From: Nitrospirae bacterium RBG_16_43_11
GTDB lineage: Bacteria > Nitrospirota > 9FT-COMBO-42-15 > HDB-SIOI813
Assembly (NCBI GenBank): GCA_001805165.1
Contig: MHEI01000040.1
Span: forward strand, 1-5,025
DNA length: 5,025 bases
Direction: 5' to 3'
Shown piece after piece: positions 1 through 5,025 of this stretch. Each line of letters opens with the position of its first letter. Within the stretch, counting starts at the first letter, position 1. Under the pieces are notes generated by a model, which saw only the letters and a program-made list of their open reading frames with translations, did no database searches and had not been told where the DNA came from. A program made the translations under genes and the position numbers.

Positions 1-171
1 TTTTTGCTCTGTCATCCTGAGGAGTGTCGAATAACGATCTGCCACAGGACCGATAACAACGCCGTAAGAGATTATAGCAATTGCCCCGATTGCGCCAAAA
101 ATTAAGATAGCCCTTTCCCGCCCGTTCAATCGCGAATTGATTTTATTTATATACTGGACTATTTTTGTCAT
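1..171 (-). CDS. gspM: GspM-like T2SS inner-membrane protein, N-terminal part (runs off left edge)
   Basis: Only the first 57 codons are present, from the ATG at 171-169; the reading frame is open to the window edge. The visible part has a short basic cytoplasmic tail (about residues 1-20, ending in LNGRERA), one hydrophobic membrane helix (about residues 21-41, ILIFGAIGAIAIISYGVVIGP without its ends) and the start of a periplasmic region, VADRY. An 'RERA-helix-P-DRY' arrangement is typical of GspM and the related PilO-type proteins, which dimerise in the periplasm and pair with GspL in the T2SS platform. The start lies 4 bp after the gspL stop with no clear Shine-Dalgarno sequence, so translation is probably coupled to gspL. 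The assignment rests mostly on this position after gspL; a PilO-like protein is the alternative. The rest of the gene, including the periplasmic ferredoxin-like fold, is outside the window. Confidence 0.65.
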   Translation of the reverse strand, partial: MTKIVQYINKINSRLNGRERAILIFGAIGAIAIISYGVVIGPVADRYSTLLRMTEQK

Positions 172-175
172 AATT

Positions 176-1867
176 TTACATATCAATTATTATTCTGAAC
201 TTAACCTTCTTTTGATCTGCAGACAGCTTTGCATCTGAGACGTCCACCTTCTTGAAAAAGCCTACAGACTCAAATTCCTTTTTTATCTTTTCAACAGACT
301 CAAAGCTGTCAGTCTCTCCCTGAACCCTGAGCTTACTCTTGTCAATCATAATATCATCAACACTAACCTGCATATCCTTTGGTACCTTATCTGATAATAT
401 GTTCAGTATATCAAGAGAGGTAATTACACCTTTTGTCCCGCCTCCAAGAGCTTCAACTTTCTTTCGCATTTCCTCAACAGAGCTCTTAAATTGCTGGTTC
501 TCATCCACTATGTTCTTAGTCTCCGGAAATGTCTCCATGAAGACCTTACGCATCTCCGCCTTTATTGCATTGTATTTTTCTTCCCGGTAATGGACGTTAT
601 AATAGAAATCTGCGAAGCCAAGGATTGCAACGGTGATAATGGCGGCAATAATATAAATAGTTCTGCCTACATTAACATTGGTTTCTTTCCTGCTGATCTG
701 TTCACCCTTTTTGAAATTAATACCGGTACTTTGTTTTCTGCGGGTACCGCACAGTGCCAGTCCAATGCCGGTAGAAAGGGTAAATCCTGCATCTTCAGGT
801 ACCTGCAGTTTCTGCAGAAACTCGCCTGGTATGCTGAATGTTTCAACGTCCATATGCAGTTCTAAAGAAAGAAACTTGTCCAGATTGCGAAGCCTTGCCC
901 CTCCCCCTGATATATACAGCTTTGATACCTCATCATCATTATTGATCTCATAAGAGTGCAGGCTTCGCAGAAGTTCGGTGATTAGGGGGGAAAGCCCCTT
1001 CTTTATTGCAGACGATATAACCTCCGTGTCATCCCGAACTTGTTTCGGGATCTCCTGATCCGGCATCGTTTGAGATCCTGAAATAAATTCAGGATGACGT
1101 ACTGATGTGAGTCCCTCGTTCATTAGGGATTTCTCTGAAATGACACGTGACAGATTTATCTCAGACGACAGCTTTCTCCCTTCAGCCTCCTCCATACTGC
1201 CGCCGCATGCATCCTTTATTGCTGCTGTGACACTATCCCCGCCCCTTACAAATGTCCTCACAAGGGCAGGTTTGCCTTTTGCTACTATACACAGATTGCT
1301 TCTCTCTGCACCGATATCAAGGAGCGCCACCGTATCTTCTGTCTTGTACCACTGCATAAATGCATGATAGAAGGCAAGTGATTCAAGCTCAATAACCTTT
1401 GTGTCTACAGATGCCTCTTTCAGTGTATCTATATGACCCTGCAGTGTCTGCTTTTTAATAAGGGCAACGCACACAGATGAACCGCCGTTTGGTTTTGCGC
1501 CATTCCCTTTTGACAGGATGAACTGGTCTATGACCATATCCTCAAGGTGGAAAGGTATGAGGTTTTCAACTTCATTCGGCACCACCCTGCTGATCTTTGA
1601 TTCATCAGAGAATGGGATCTGCAGATAGTGGACGGATACGTTATTGCCTGCTACAGAACTTACGACGATATCAGGATTGAGGTGTCCTTCCTGAAAGATT
1701 GACCTGATGAGACCCTGGACATCTCCCCTGACATCTCCCCTGACATCTCCATTGATAAGGCGTTTTTCAATAAACCATACCGGCTCAACCTTTCCAAATC
1801 CTTCTTTGACCAATACGGCCTTTATTGAGTAACTGCCTATGTCTAAGCCTAATATTTTACGGGACAT
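176..1867 (-). CDS. gspL: GspL: T2SS assembly platform protein, PilM-like actin fold plus membrane and periplasmic domain
   Basis: This 563-residue protein has a cytoplasmic actin/PilM-like nucleotide fold. Phosphate-1 motif is LGLDIGSYSIKAV (residues 6-18), phosphate-2 motif is ALLDIGAERSNLCIV (181-195), and the adenosine-site glycines are LYISGGGARLRNL (317-329). The stretch PFSDESKISRVV...LIPFHLED (85-110) is typical of PilM/GspL. One membrane helix follows (about 403-421), then a charged coiled-coil-like stretch (about 425-475) and a periplasmic ferredoxin-like domain (about 480-563) as in GspL and PilN. In the T2SS, GspL holds the ATPase GspE at the inner membrane and pairs with GspM, whose likely gene follows 4 bp downstream. 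The ATG at 1867 overlaps the protease gene by 11 bp and has no clear Shine-Dalgarno, suggesting coupling. Two oddities: residues 257-280 are encoded by a dispersed palindromic repeat, and residues 40-52 contain a GDVR tandem repeat from 12-bp DNA units. A PilM-PilN fusion of a type IV pilus system is the main alternative; the neighbouring gspM-like start favours T2SS. Confidence 0.85.
   Translation of the reverse strand: MSRKILGLDIGSYSIKAVLVKEGFGKVEPVWFIEKRLINGDVRGDVRGDVQGLIRSIFQEGHLNPDIVVSSVAGNNVSVHYLQIPFSDESKISRVVPNEVENLIPFHLEDMVIDQFILSKGNGAKPNGGSSVCVALIKKQTLQGHIDTLKEASVDTKVIELESLAFYHAFMQWYKTEDTVALLDIGAERSNLCIVAKGKPALVRTFVRGGDSVTAAIKDACGGSMEEAEGRKLSSEINLSRVISEKSLMNEGLTSVRHPEFISGSQTMPDQEIPKQVRDDTEVISSAIKKGLSPLITELLRSLHSYEINNDDEVSKLYISGGGARLRNLDKFLSLELHMDVETFSIPGEFLQKLQVPEDAGFTLSTGIGLALCGTRRKQSTGINFKKGEQISRKETNVNVGRTIYIIAAIITVAILGFADFYYNVHYREEKYNAIKAEMRKVFMETFPETKNIVDENQQFKSSVEEMRKKVEALGGGTKGVITSLDILNILSDKVPKDMQVSVDDIMIDKSKLRVQGETDSFESVEKIKKEFESVGFFKKVDVSDAKLSADQKKVKFRIIIDM
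1028..1098. repeat. 71-bp dispersed palindromic repeat, copy 1, inserted in frame within gspL
   Basis: This element begins GTCATCC and ends GGATGAC. It folds as two hairpins: 1031-1051, with 8-bp arms ATCCCGAA/TTCGGGAT around CTTGT, and 1075-1095, with 8-bp arms ATCCTGAA/TTCAGGAT around ATAAA. The outer GTC/GAC and inner CTC/GAG triplets also pair, so the whole unit can form a two-armed junction. Aligned with the reverse complement of its right arm, the left 24-nt arm mismatches at 4 of 24 positions. It matches copy 2 (4130-4200) at 64 of 71 positions, with the last 32 identical, and lies in the same orientation. Read on the minus strand in the gspL frame it has no stop and encodes residues 257-280 (RHPEFISGS...PKQVRDD). 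Flanking AC on both sides may be a 2-bp target duplication but could be chance. The same kind of peptide recurs in unrelated proteins of several bacterial phyla (general knowledge, not checked here). Confidence 0.9.
1719..1754. repeat. 12-bp in-frame tandem repeat in gspL (GDVR repeat)
   Basis: The unit ACATCTCCCCTG occurs perfectly at 1719-1730 and 1731-1742. A third degenerate unit at 1743-1754 (ACATCTCCATTG) matches at 10 of 12 positions. Because 12 is a multiple of three, the array adds whole codons and is translated on the minus strand as GDVRGDVRGDVQG, residues 40-52 of GspL. It lies between a beta strand and the helix starting GLIRSIF in the first part of the actin-like fold. It is probably a recent slippage expansion of one native GDV(R/Q) unit in a tolerant loop. 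Confidence 0.85.
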
Positions 1868-4118
1868 AATTTTTTAACAGGGTCCGGGCCTTAAGCCCTG
1901 ATATCATCATTAAAACTGCTATGATAACCATTTCGCTCAACGAAAGCTTAAGCATAAGCCAACTTATTATTATAGCAGGAATTAAAAATAACTTCACTAT
2001 CACTTTTAATACCGGGCTGTCTGATATAATCTCTGCTATCGGCGGGCTGTTGCTGTAATATAAAGACACAATCCATCTGCCCGACGGATTTGTAAGCAGG
2101 TATAGATCGCGGAACTCCCTCAGCAGACCAACGTATGGGTGCAGGGGGGAGCCAAAAGCAGCGGTTGCGATGAAGCACCTTGAATCATCTTTTGTCGTAA
2201 TGTTTGTTATTGCGCAGCCTCTTGGAGTCCCTGGGGTCATAGTTGCCGGACTTACAGCAGACAGGAGAGCGCTTGCCGCATGTGTCAGAAGAGATGCGTA
2301 AATAGTATTACCGGCTACTGTACCAGTTAATACAGCAAGACCATTCCCGTTAATATTAATATATGGAGAATTGTCTGCCCAATTAGTTCCATTTTGAAGT
2401 ACCTGCCTGTTGTTGTCATCCATCATCATAAGGTAATACTGCTGTTTGCTGTTAATCCCATTATCTCCTGTTACAAGTAATGTGACTTCAGGTTTAATAT
2501 CAACTGAAGCTATATTCCCAGCGTATGTAGTGCTATAGGATGCTGTCAGATCAAAAGACCCTTCGGTTGTATCTGAATAGTTTACAGGGATTACCACAAC
2601 TCTGTTGTATGGTCCGCTGGAGCCAAAGCCAGCGATAATGACTGAACCGTTATTATTTCCATTCAATAACATTTCAGTTACATCATATCCACCGGAAGTT
2701 TTTAACCCAATTACCATGACACTGATATTCCCTCCTCCGTCAAAGTCTACATTAAGATAGCCTGTTGCCTGAGGTGAAGAAAATGAGAAGTATCTGGCTG
2801 AGAGAGGAGATAATGAGACATTAGCATATGCAGCTGACGAAGAGAAATCAGTGTTAATACCCGAGTACGCTACTTCAATGGGGCCTAAGTTCGGGTCGTT
2901 ATTTACAGATTGCCATGACTGATACCAGTAGGCATCCTCATAGGTCATGGTTACATTTGCAACTCTAAGCTCCTTGAGTTCTTCCTCAAGTGTTGTTCCT
3001 CTGTCTGTCAGCGCCTCAATGACTGCTGATAAGGCAGATACATAGGGTGTTCCAGCTTTAATCTTATTCCAGACATCGTATACGAACTCAGAGCCATATT
3101 TGTCTGTCATATGCTTTATCCAGATGGTTGTGCCATAAGGAAACAACGTGTGGGCATTACTTCCGGTGCAGTCGTAAGTGTTCAGCGGCAACTGGGGGTG
3201 TTGAAACCAGTAGTCTATATAGTTTATATAGTCATTAACGTCAGGATATATATAGTCTTCCATCCAGGTGGAAGATGCCTCCATCCACCAGCCATTGGTA
3301 CAGATGTCTGCTGTTATCTGAAACTGGATGGTGTGAAAGAATTCATGTGCAGCCACAACCTTCATAGCGCCGATTACATCACCCTCAGGGTCACTATTTG
3401 GCGGGAAGTATAGGGAGAAATCGTTTTCAAAGAGCATATAGACCATAGATGCAGGGTCATCCTCATCAATCTGAGTGTATCCATATGCATTAAGATCCGC
3501 TAAATATACATCAAGCAGGCAGTCTCCGCCTTCTGTTCCGTCAGACGGAGGGGCGTCATAACCCATTAGCTCTATTTCATTCGTCCACACGTTATCGAGG
3601 ATTCTTGCAAACCGCTCAACATAATCAGGCACCCCGTCTCCGTTAACGTCGAATGAAGGGACAGCATCGCCATATTTATTATCAGTTGTAAAGTGGACCC
3701 TGAAGCGTCCCTGAGGACTTGCATGACTCTGAAGTGTTATTCCGCTGCCATATAGATCAGTAATGGTAGCGACCCTGCCCCTTGCCAATATCCTCTCATT
3801 TTCACTTGACAGGAGATGTTTATTTAACCTGGCTTCCATTAGAACAGCGGTAGCAGATTTAATTATACCGTTTGACCTGTACATGGCAGGCAGGGATTCC
3901 GGTCTTAATACGGCACTAACCTTATAATTGAGCGCCTCACTATGCTTAATCTCACCATTCCTGTATGCCCTCTCAATAAGGTCAATGCTGTTAAATTGCC
4001 GCGCCGCGGCATGAACAGGAGAGAGGGACGGTAAAATCAGGATAACAAACAGCAGGTATGAAAAAATTTTTCTTGTTAGCATGGTATAGTTCATCCGAAA
4101 ATAAAGCATCCTTGTCAT
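1857..4118 (-). CDS. Exported MXAN_6640-like zinc metalloprotease with C-terminal CFI box and membrane helices
   Basis: The product has 753 residues counted from the ATG at 4118. The export signal starts at about M13 (MLTRK), followed by a hydrophobic core and VHAAA cleavage region (about 13-39). The in-frame ATG at 4082 (M13) gives a classical signal peptide and may be the true start. Neither start has a strong ribosome site; the 4118 start has GGGG about 5 nt upstream. A calcium-type loop DVNGDGVPD lies at 157-165. The zinc motif HEFFH is at 258-262 (bases 3333-3347), followed by WWMEASSTWMED (277-288), where E280 or E287 could be the third ligand. Cysteines 273 and 317 could form a disulfide. 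The middle (about 410-620) looks like beta-sandwich domains. The tail holds CFIATAAFGSPL (648-659), an LREFRD...YYSNSPPIAEII stretch, and two hydrophobic helices (about 703-723 and 729-742). The HEFFH plus ME-x-S-x-TWMED pattern resembles MXAN_6640-family putative metalloproteases; substrate unknown. The gene end overlaps gspL by 11 bp, so it may be a T2SS substrate or helper. Confidence 0.8.
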   Translation of the reverse strand: MTRMLYFRMNYTMLTRKIFSYLLFVILILPSLSPVHAAARQFNSIDLIERAYRNGEIKHSEALNYKVSAVLRPESLPAMYRSNGIIKSATAVLMEARLNKHLLSSENERILARGRVATITDLYGSGITLQSHASPQGRFRVHFTTDNKYGDAVPSFDVNGDGVPDYVERFARILDNVWTNEIELMGYDAPPSDGTEGGDCLLDVYLADLNAYGYTQIDEDDPASMVYMLFENDFSLYFPPNSDPEGDVIGAMKVVAAHEFFHTIQFQITADICTNGWWMEASSTWMEDYIYPDVNDYINYIDYWFQHPQLPLNTYDCTGSNAHTLFPYGTTIWIKHMTDKYGSEFVYDVWNKIKAGTPYVSALSAVIEALTDRGTTLEEELKELRVANVTMTYEDAYWYQSWQSVNNDPNLGPIEVAYSGINTDFSSSAAYANVSLSPLSARYFSFSSPQATGYLNVDFDGGGNISVMVIGLKTSGGYDVTEMLLNGNNNGSVIIAGFGSSGPYNRVVVIPVNYSDTTEGSFDLTASYSTTYAGNIASVDIKPEVTLLVTGDNGINSKQQYYLMMMDDNNRQVLQNGTNWADNSPYININGNGLAVLTGTVAGNTIYASLLTHAASALLSAVSPATMTPGTPRGCAITNITTKDDSRCFIATAAFGSPLHPYVGLLREFRDLYLLTNPSGRWIVSLYYSNSPPIAEIISDSPVLKVIVKLFLIPAIIISWLMLKLSLSEMVIIAVLMMISGLKARTLLKNYVP
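2142..2177 (-). other. CFI box (CFIATAAFGSPL) beginning a C-terminal sorting-like tail
   Basis: These bases encode residues 648-659 of the metalloprotease. The CFIATAA(F/Y)GS motif followed by LR-FRD, a GR...YY-SP-A segment and hydrophobic helices is a recurrent C-terminal module of exported bacterial proteins. NCBI family models call it, as I recall, the CFI-box-CTERM domain. Its exact role is not established to my knowledge. Here it comes 105 residues before the stop and precedes two hydrophobic helices and a basic end (KARTLLKN), the order expected of a membrane anchor or sorting tail. Sequence recognition is confident; function is inference. Confidence 0.65.
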
Positions 4119-4129
4119 TCCAGCCCCAT

Positions 4130-4200
4130 GTCATTCTGAACTTGTTTCAGAATCTCCTAACCCGGCAACGTTTGAGATCCTGAAATAAATTCAGGATGAC
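4130..4200. repeat. 71-bp dispersed palindromic repeat, copy 2, in the intergenic gap upstream of the protease gene
   Basis: This copy has the same length and orientation as the one inside gspL. Its hairpins lie at 4133-4153, with arms ATTCTGAA/TTCAGAAT around CTTGT, and 4177-4197, with arms ATCCTGAA/TTCAGGAT around ATAAA. It differs from copy 1 at element positions 6, 8, 20, 22, 30, 32 and 39. Positions 6/22 and 8/20 pair with each other, so four of the seven differences preserve pairing in the left hairpin. Its edge is 11 bp from the ATG at 4118. On the minus strand the transcript would fold between the two upstream genes and could affect RNA stability or protease translation, although no U-tract marks it as an intrinsic terminator. 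No clear target-site duplication flanks it. Confidence 0.9.
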
Positions 4201-4222
4201 AGTTGTTAAGTTGCTTGGCCAT
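4157..4222 (-). other. Short ORF with a good ribosome site that runs into the repeat; possible displaced start of the protease gene
   Basis: The ATG at 4222 is preceded by AAAGGGG (4230-4236) with a 7-nt spacer, the best ribosome site in the intergenic gap. The frame gives MAKQLNN and then enters the repeat (CHPEFISGSQT), ending at a TAG at 4159-4157 after 21 residues. The distance from 4222 to the protease ATG at 4118 is 104 bases; subtracting the 71-bp repeat leaves 33, exactly 11 codons. Removing the repeat would therefore join MAKQLNNYGAG to the protease frame without a stop. Against this, the joined start would place a very long polar stretch ahead of the signal peptide, and one in three random starts would be in frame. 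It could also be a chance ORF or a leader peptide. Confidence 0.25.
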
Positions 4223-4295
4223 TTTCGTTCCCCTTTGTGAGCCCTGGCTCATGACGGTTCACCAGAAAACACCTTCCTGATTATTTTCACCATCC

Positions 4296-4997
4296 TCAAT
4301 CAACAAGGACAATCCCTGACCGCATATTTCGTATAACGGTCTTCCCCCCTGTTATCTCAACAACCGGTTTCTCCCTGGATCCTTCTGCATGAAGCACGTA
4401 CAGTCCCGCAGGAACCTCAAAAATAAAGTGCCCGTCCTGATTACTCTTTGTTTCTGTAATGACCCCATCTTTTTCTAACCATACGCGTTTTTCCCTCCCG
4501 AAGCTGTTAATACCGCTTTGGAAGCTTATCTTACCACCCCTTATTGGTTGATATATAACTCCTGCAATATAACCATTCTCCTTTGACGGTGAAATTTTCA
4601 TAGTGACCGGATAATCCGCCTTAACCTCTTCCCTTTTTTTAAAGTTAACAATTGTCGGGACATAGCCGTCTTTTGTAATAAAAAGGACTGCATGGAGGTC
4701 AGCAGAGACAGGCAATTGCAATATATTATACACCCCGTTATTGTCAATCTTTATATTTCGGAGTGAAAAGCCGTCAAATATGCTGATTTCAGCACTTACT
4801 ATCGGGATATCATCTGAACCTTTAATGACACCGGAGATTGCATCTGCATATATTGGTAAGGTATTATCCCCGACAGATTGGGCATTCATTCCACTGAAGT
4901 CACTTTGACCACCTGCATTGGCTGTAATGACAAAATATACTGCATAGATCAGTATTATCAGCAGCGTAATCAGTCCCCCTATCCATTTATTCTTCAC
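4296..4997 (-). CDS. Membrane-anchored or exported protein with two carboxypeptidase-regulatory-like beta-sandwich domains
   Basis: I choose the GTG at 4997-4995 (233 residues) because AAGGGTGA lies 7 nt upstream. A TTG at 5015 would add six residues, but its G-run sits only about 1-2 nt upstream. The frame is open to the right edge, so a start outside the window cannot be fully excluded. From the GTG, residues about 5-24 form a hydrophobic segment after KNK, followed by ANA-GG, which could be a signal-peptidase site or leave a signal anchor. Domain 1 (about 52-135) has the carboxypeptidase-regulatory pattern: ISGVIKG, VSAEISIFDG, a DNNGVYNI turn, then FITKDGYVP. Domain 2 (about 142-233) has YIAGVIYQP, a SNQDGHFIFEVPAGLYVLHAEG-type hairpin (quoted in two parts: SNQDGHFIF, EVPAGLYVLHAEG) and ends LVD. 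Such domains are structural binding modules, so this is not a carboxypeptidase. It precedes the protease by a 177-bp gap and may be an envelope or T2SS accessory; specific function unknown. Confidence 0.7.
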   Translation of the reverse strand: MKNKWIGGLITLLIILIYAVYFVITANAGGQSDFSGMNAQSVGDNTLPIYADAISGVIKGSDDIPIVSAEISIFDGFSLRNIKIDNNGVYNILQLPVSADLHAVLFITKDGYVPTIVNFKKREEVKADYPVTMKISPSKENGYIAGVIYQPIRGGKISFQSGINSFGREKRVWLEKDGVITETKSNQDGHFIFEVPAGLYVLHAEGSREKPVVEITGGKTVIRNMRSGIVLVD

Positions 4998-5004
4998 TCG
5001 AAAA

Positions 5005-5012
5005 TCACCCTT
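5005..5012 (-). promoter_or_regulatory. Ribosome binding site deciding the GTG start at 4997
   Basis: On the minus strand this reads AAGGGTGA, a good partial match to the 16S rRNA anti-Shine-Dalgarno complement AAGGAGGTGA. It ends 7 nt before the GTG at 4997. It lies inside the coding region if the upstream TTG at 5015 were used, which argues for the GTG. Confidence 0.5.
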
Positions 5013-5025
5013 CAAATCCCCCCTT

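Noticed and set aside
11..40. GTCATCCTGA at 11-20 matches the end of the 71-bp repeat, and 11-40 resembles other GTCATCCTGAGGAG-type dispersed repeats.
   Set aside because: The match to the element here is only 10 nt, and the encoded VADRYSTLLRMTEQK fits ordinary GspM sequence after the membrane helix, so native coding is the simpler explanation.
984..1002. GGGG...CCCC small hairpin in gspL.
   Set aside because: The stem is very short and is explained by codons for KKGLSPL in the conserved GspL segment.
339..1367. Plus-strand open frames of 83-124 codons opposite gspL.
   Set aside because: They are antisense to a well-supported gene, overlap each other in different frames and show no recognisable domains.
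3206..3255. TATATAGT-rich direct repeats in the protease gene.
   Set aside because: They are explained by the tyrosine- and isoleucine-rich segment YINYIDYW and nearby YIYPD; no regular unit is present.
3111..3413. Plus-strand open frame of 100 codons opposite the protease catalytic region.
   Set aside because: It is antisense to the conserved HEFFH and WMED coding region and has no recognisable domain.
4113..4129. A second GTCATTCC just beside copy 2 of the repeat, suggesting a nested or partial extra copy.
   Set aside because: Similarity stops after about 8 bases and no hairpin partner is visible.
4238..4251. Inverted repeat TGAGCC-CT-GGCTCA as a possible terminator after the beta-sandwich gene.
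   Set aside because: The stem is only 5-6 bp with a tiny loop, and no U-tract follows on the minus strand.
4278..4306. Possible minus-strand promoter: TTGTTG with AATAAT downstream, in the region around the end of the beta-sandwich gene.
   Set aside because: The spacer is 15 bp and the -35 box matches only 3 of 6 positions; one such match in AT-rich DNA is expected by chance.

Overview
The window reads entirely from right to left: all supported genes lie on the minus strand and look like one transcription unit at a type II secretion (T2SS) locus of a Gram-negative bacterium. A GspL that carries a complete PilM-like actin-fold domain, an MXAN_6640-like secreted metalloprotease, and a dispersed palindrome encoding an 'HPEFISGS...' peptide are traits I associate with Nitrospirota and deltaproteobacterial lineages such as Desulfobacterota. 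That placement is inference from family knowledge. No taxonomic marker is present.

Layout in reading order. (1) 4997-4296: a membrane-anchored or exported protein with two small beta-sandwich domains of the carboxypeptidase-regulatory type. (2) 4295-4119: the only real intergenic gap, 177 bp. It holds a 71-bp palindromic repeat (4130-4200) and a short, well-led ORF that runs into it. (3) 4118-1857: an exported HEFFH zinc metalloprotease-like protein ending in a CFIATAAFGS box and two hydrophobic helices. (4) 1867-176: gspL, overlapping the protease gene by 11 bp. It contains a second in-frame copy of the 71-bp repeat and a 12-bp tandem repeat. (5) 171 to the left edge: the first 57 codons of a gspM-like gene, 4 bp after gspL.

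How they may work together. GspL and GspM form the inner-membrane assembly platform of the T2SS, linking the cytoplasmic ATPase GspE to the pseudopilus. The metalloprotease is exported and translationally linked to gspL, so it may be a T2SS substrate or a processing factor for the system. The beta-sandwich protein could be an envelope accessory. Both roles are inferred from position.

The most distinctive feature is the pair of 71-bp repeats, each with two 8-bp hairpins. One copy is translated inside the GspL actin fold; the other sits just upstream of the protease start. They differ at 7 of 71 positions, and 4 of those 7 form two compensatory base-pair changes. No stretch over 300 bp lacks a gene. 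I saw no RNA genes, CRISPR, insertion sequence or convincing promoter.
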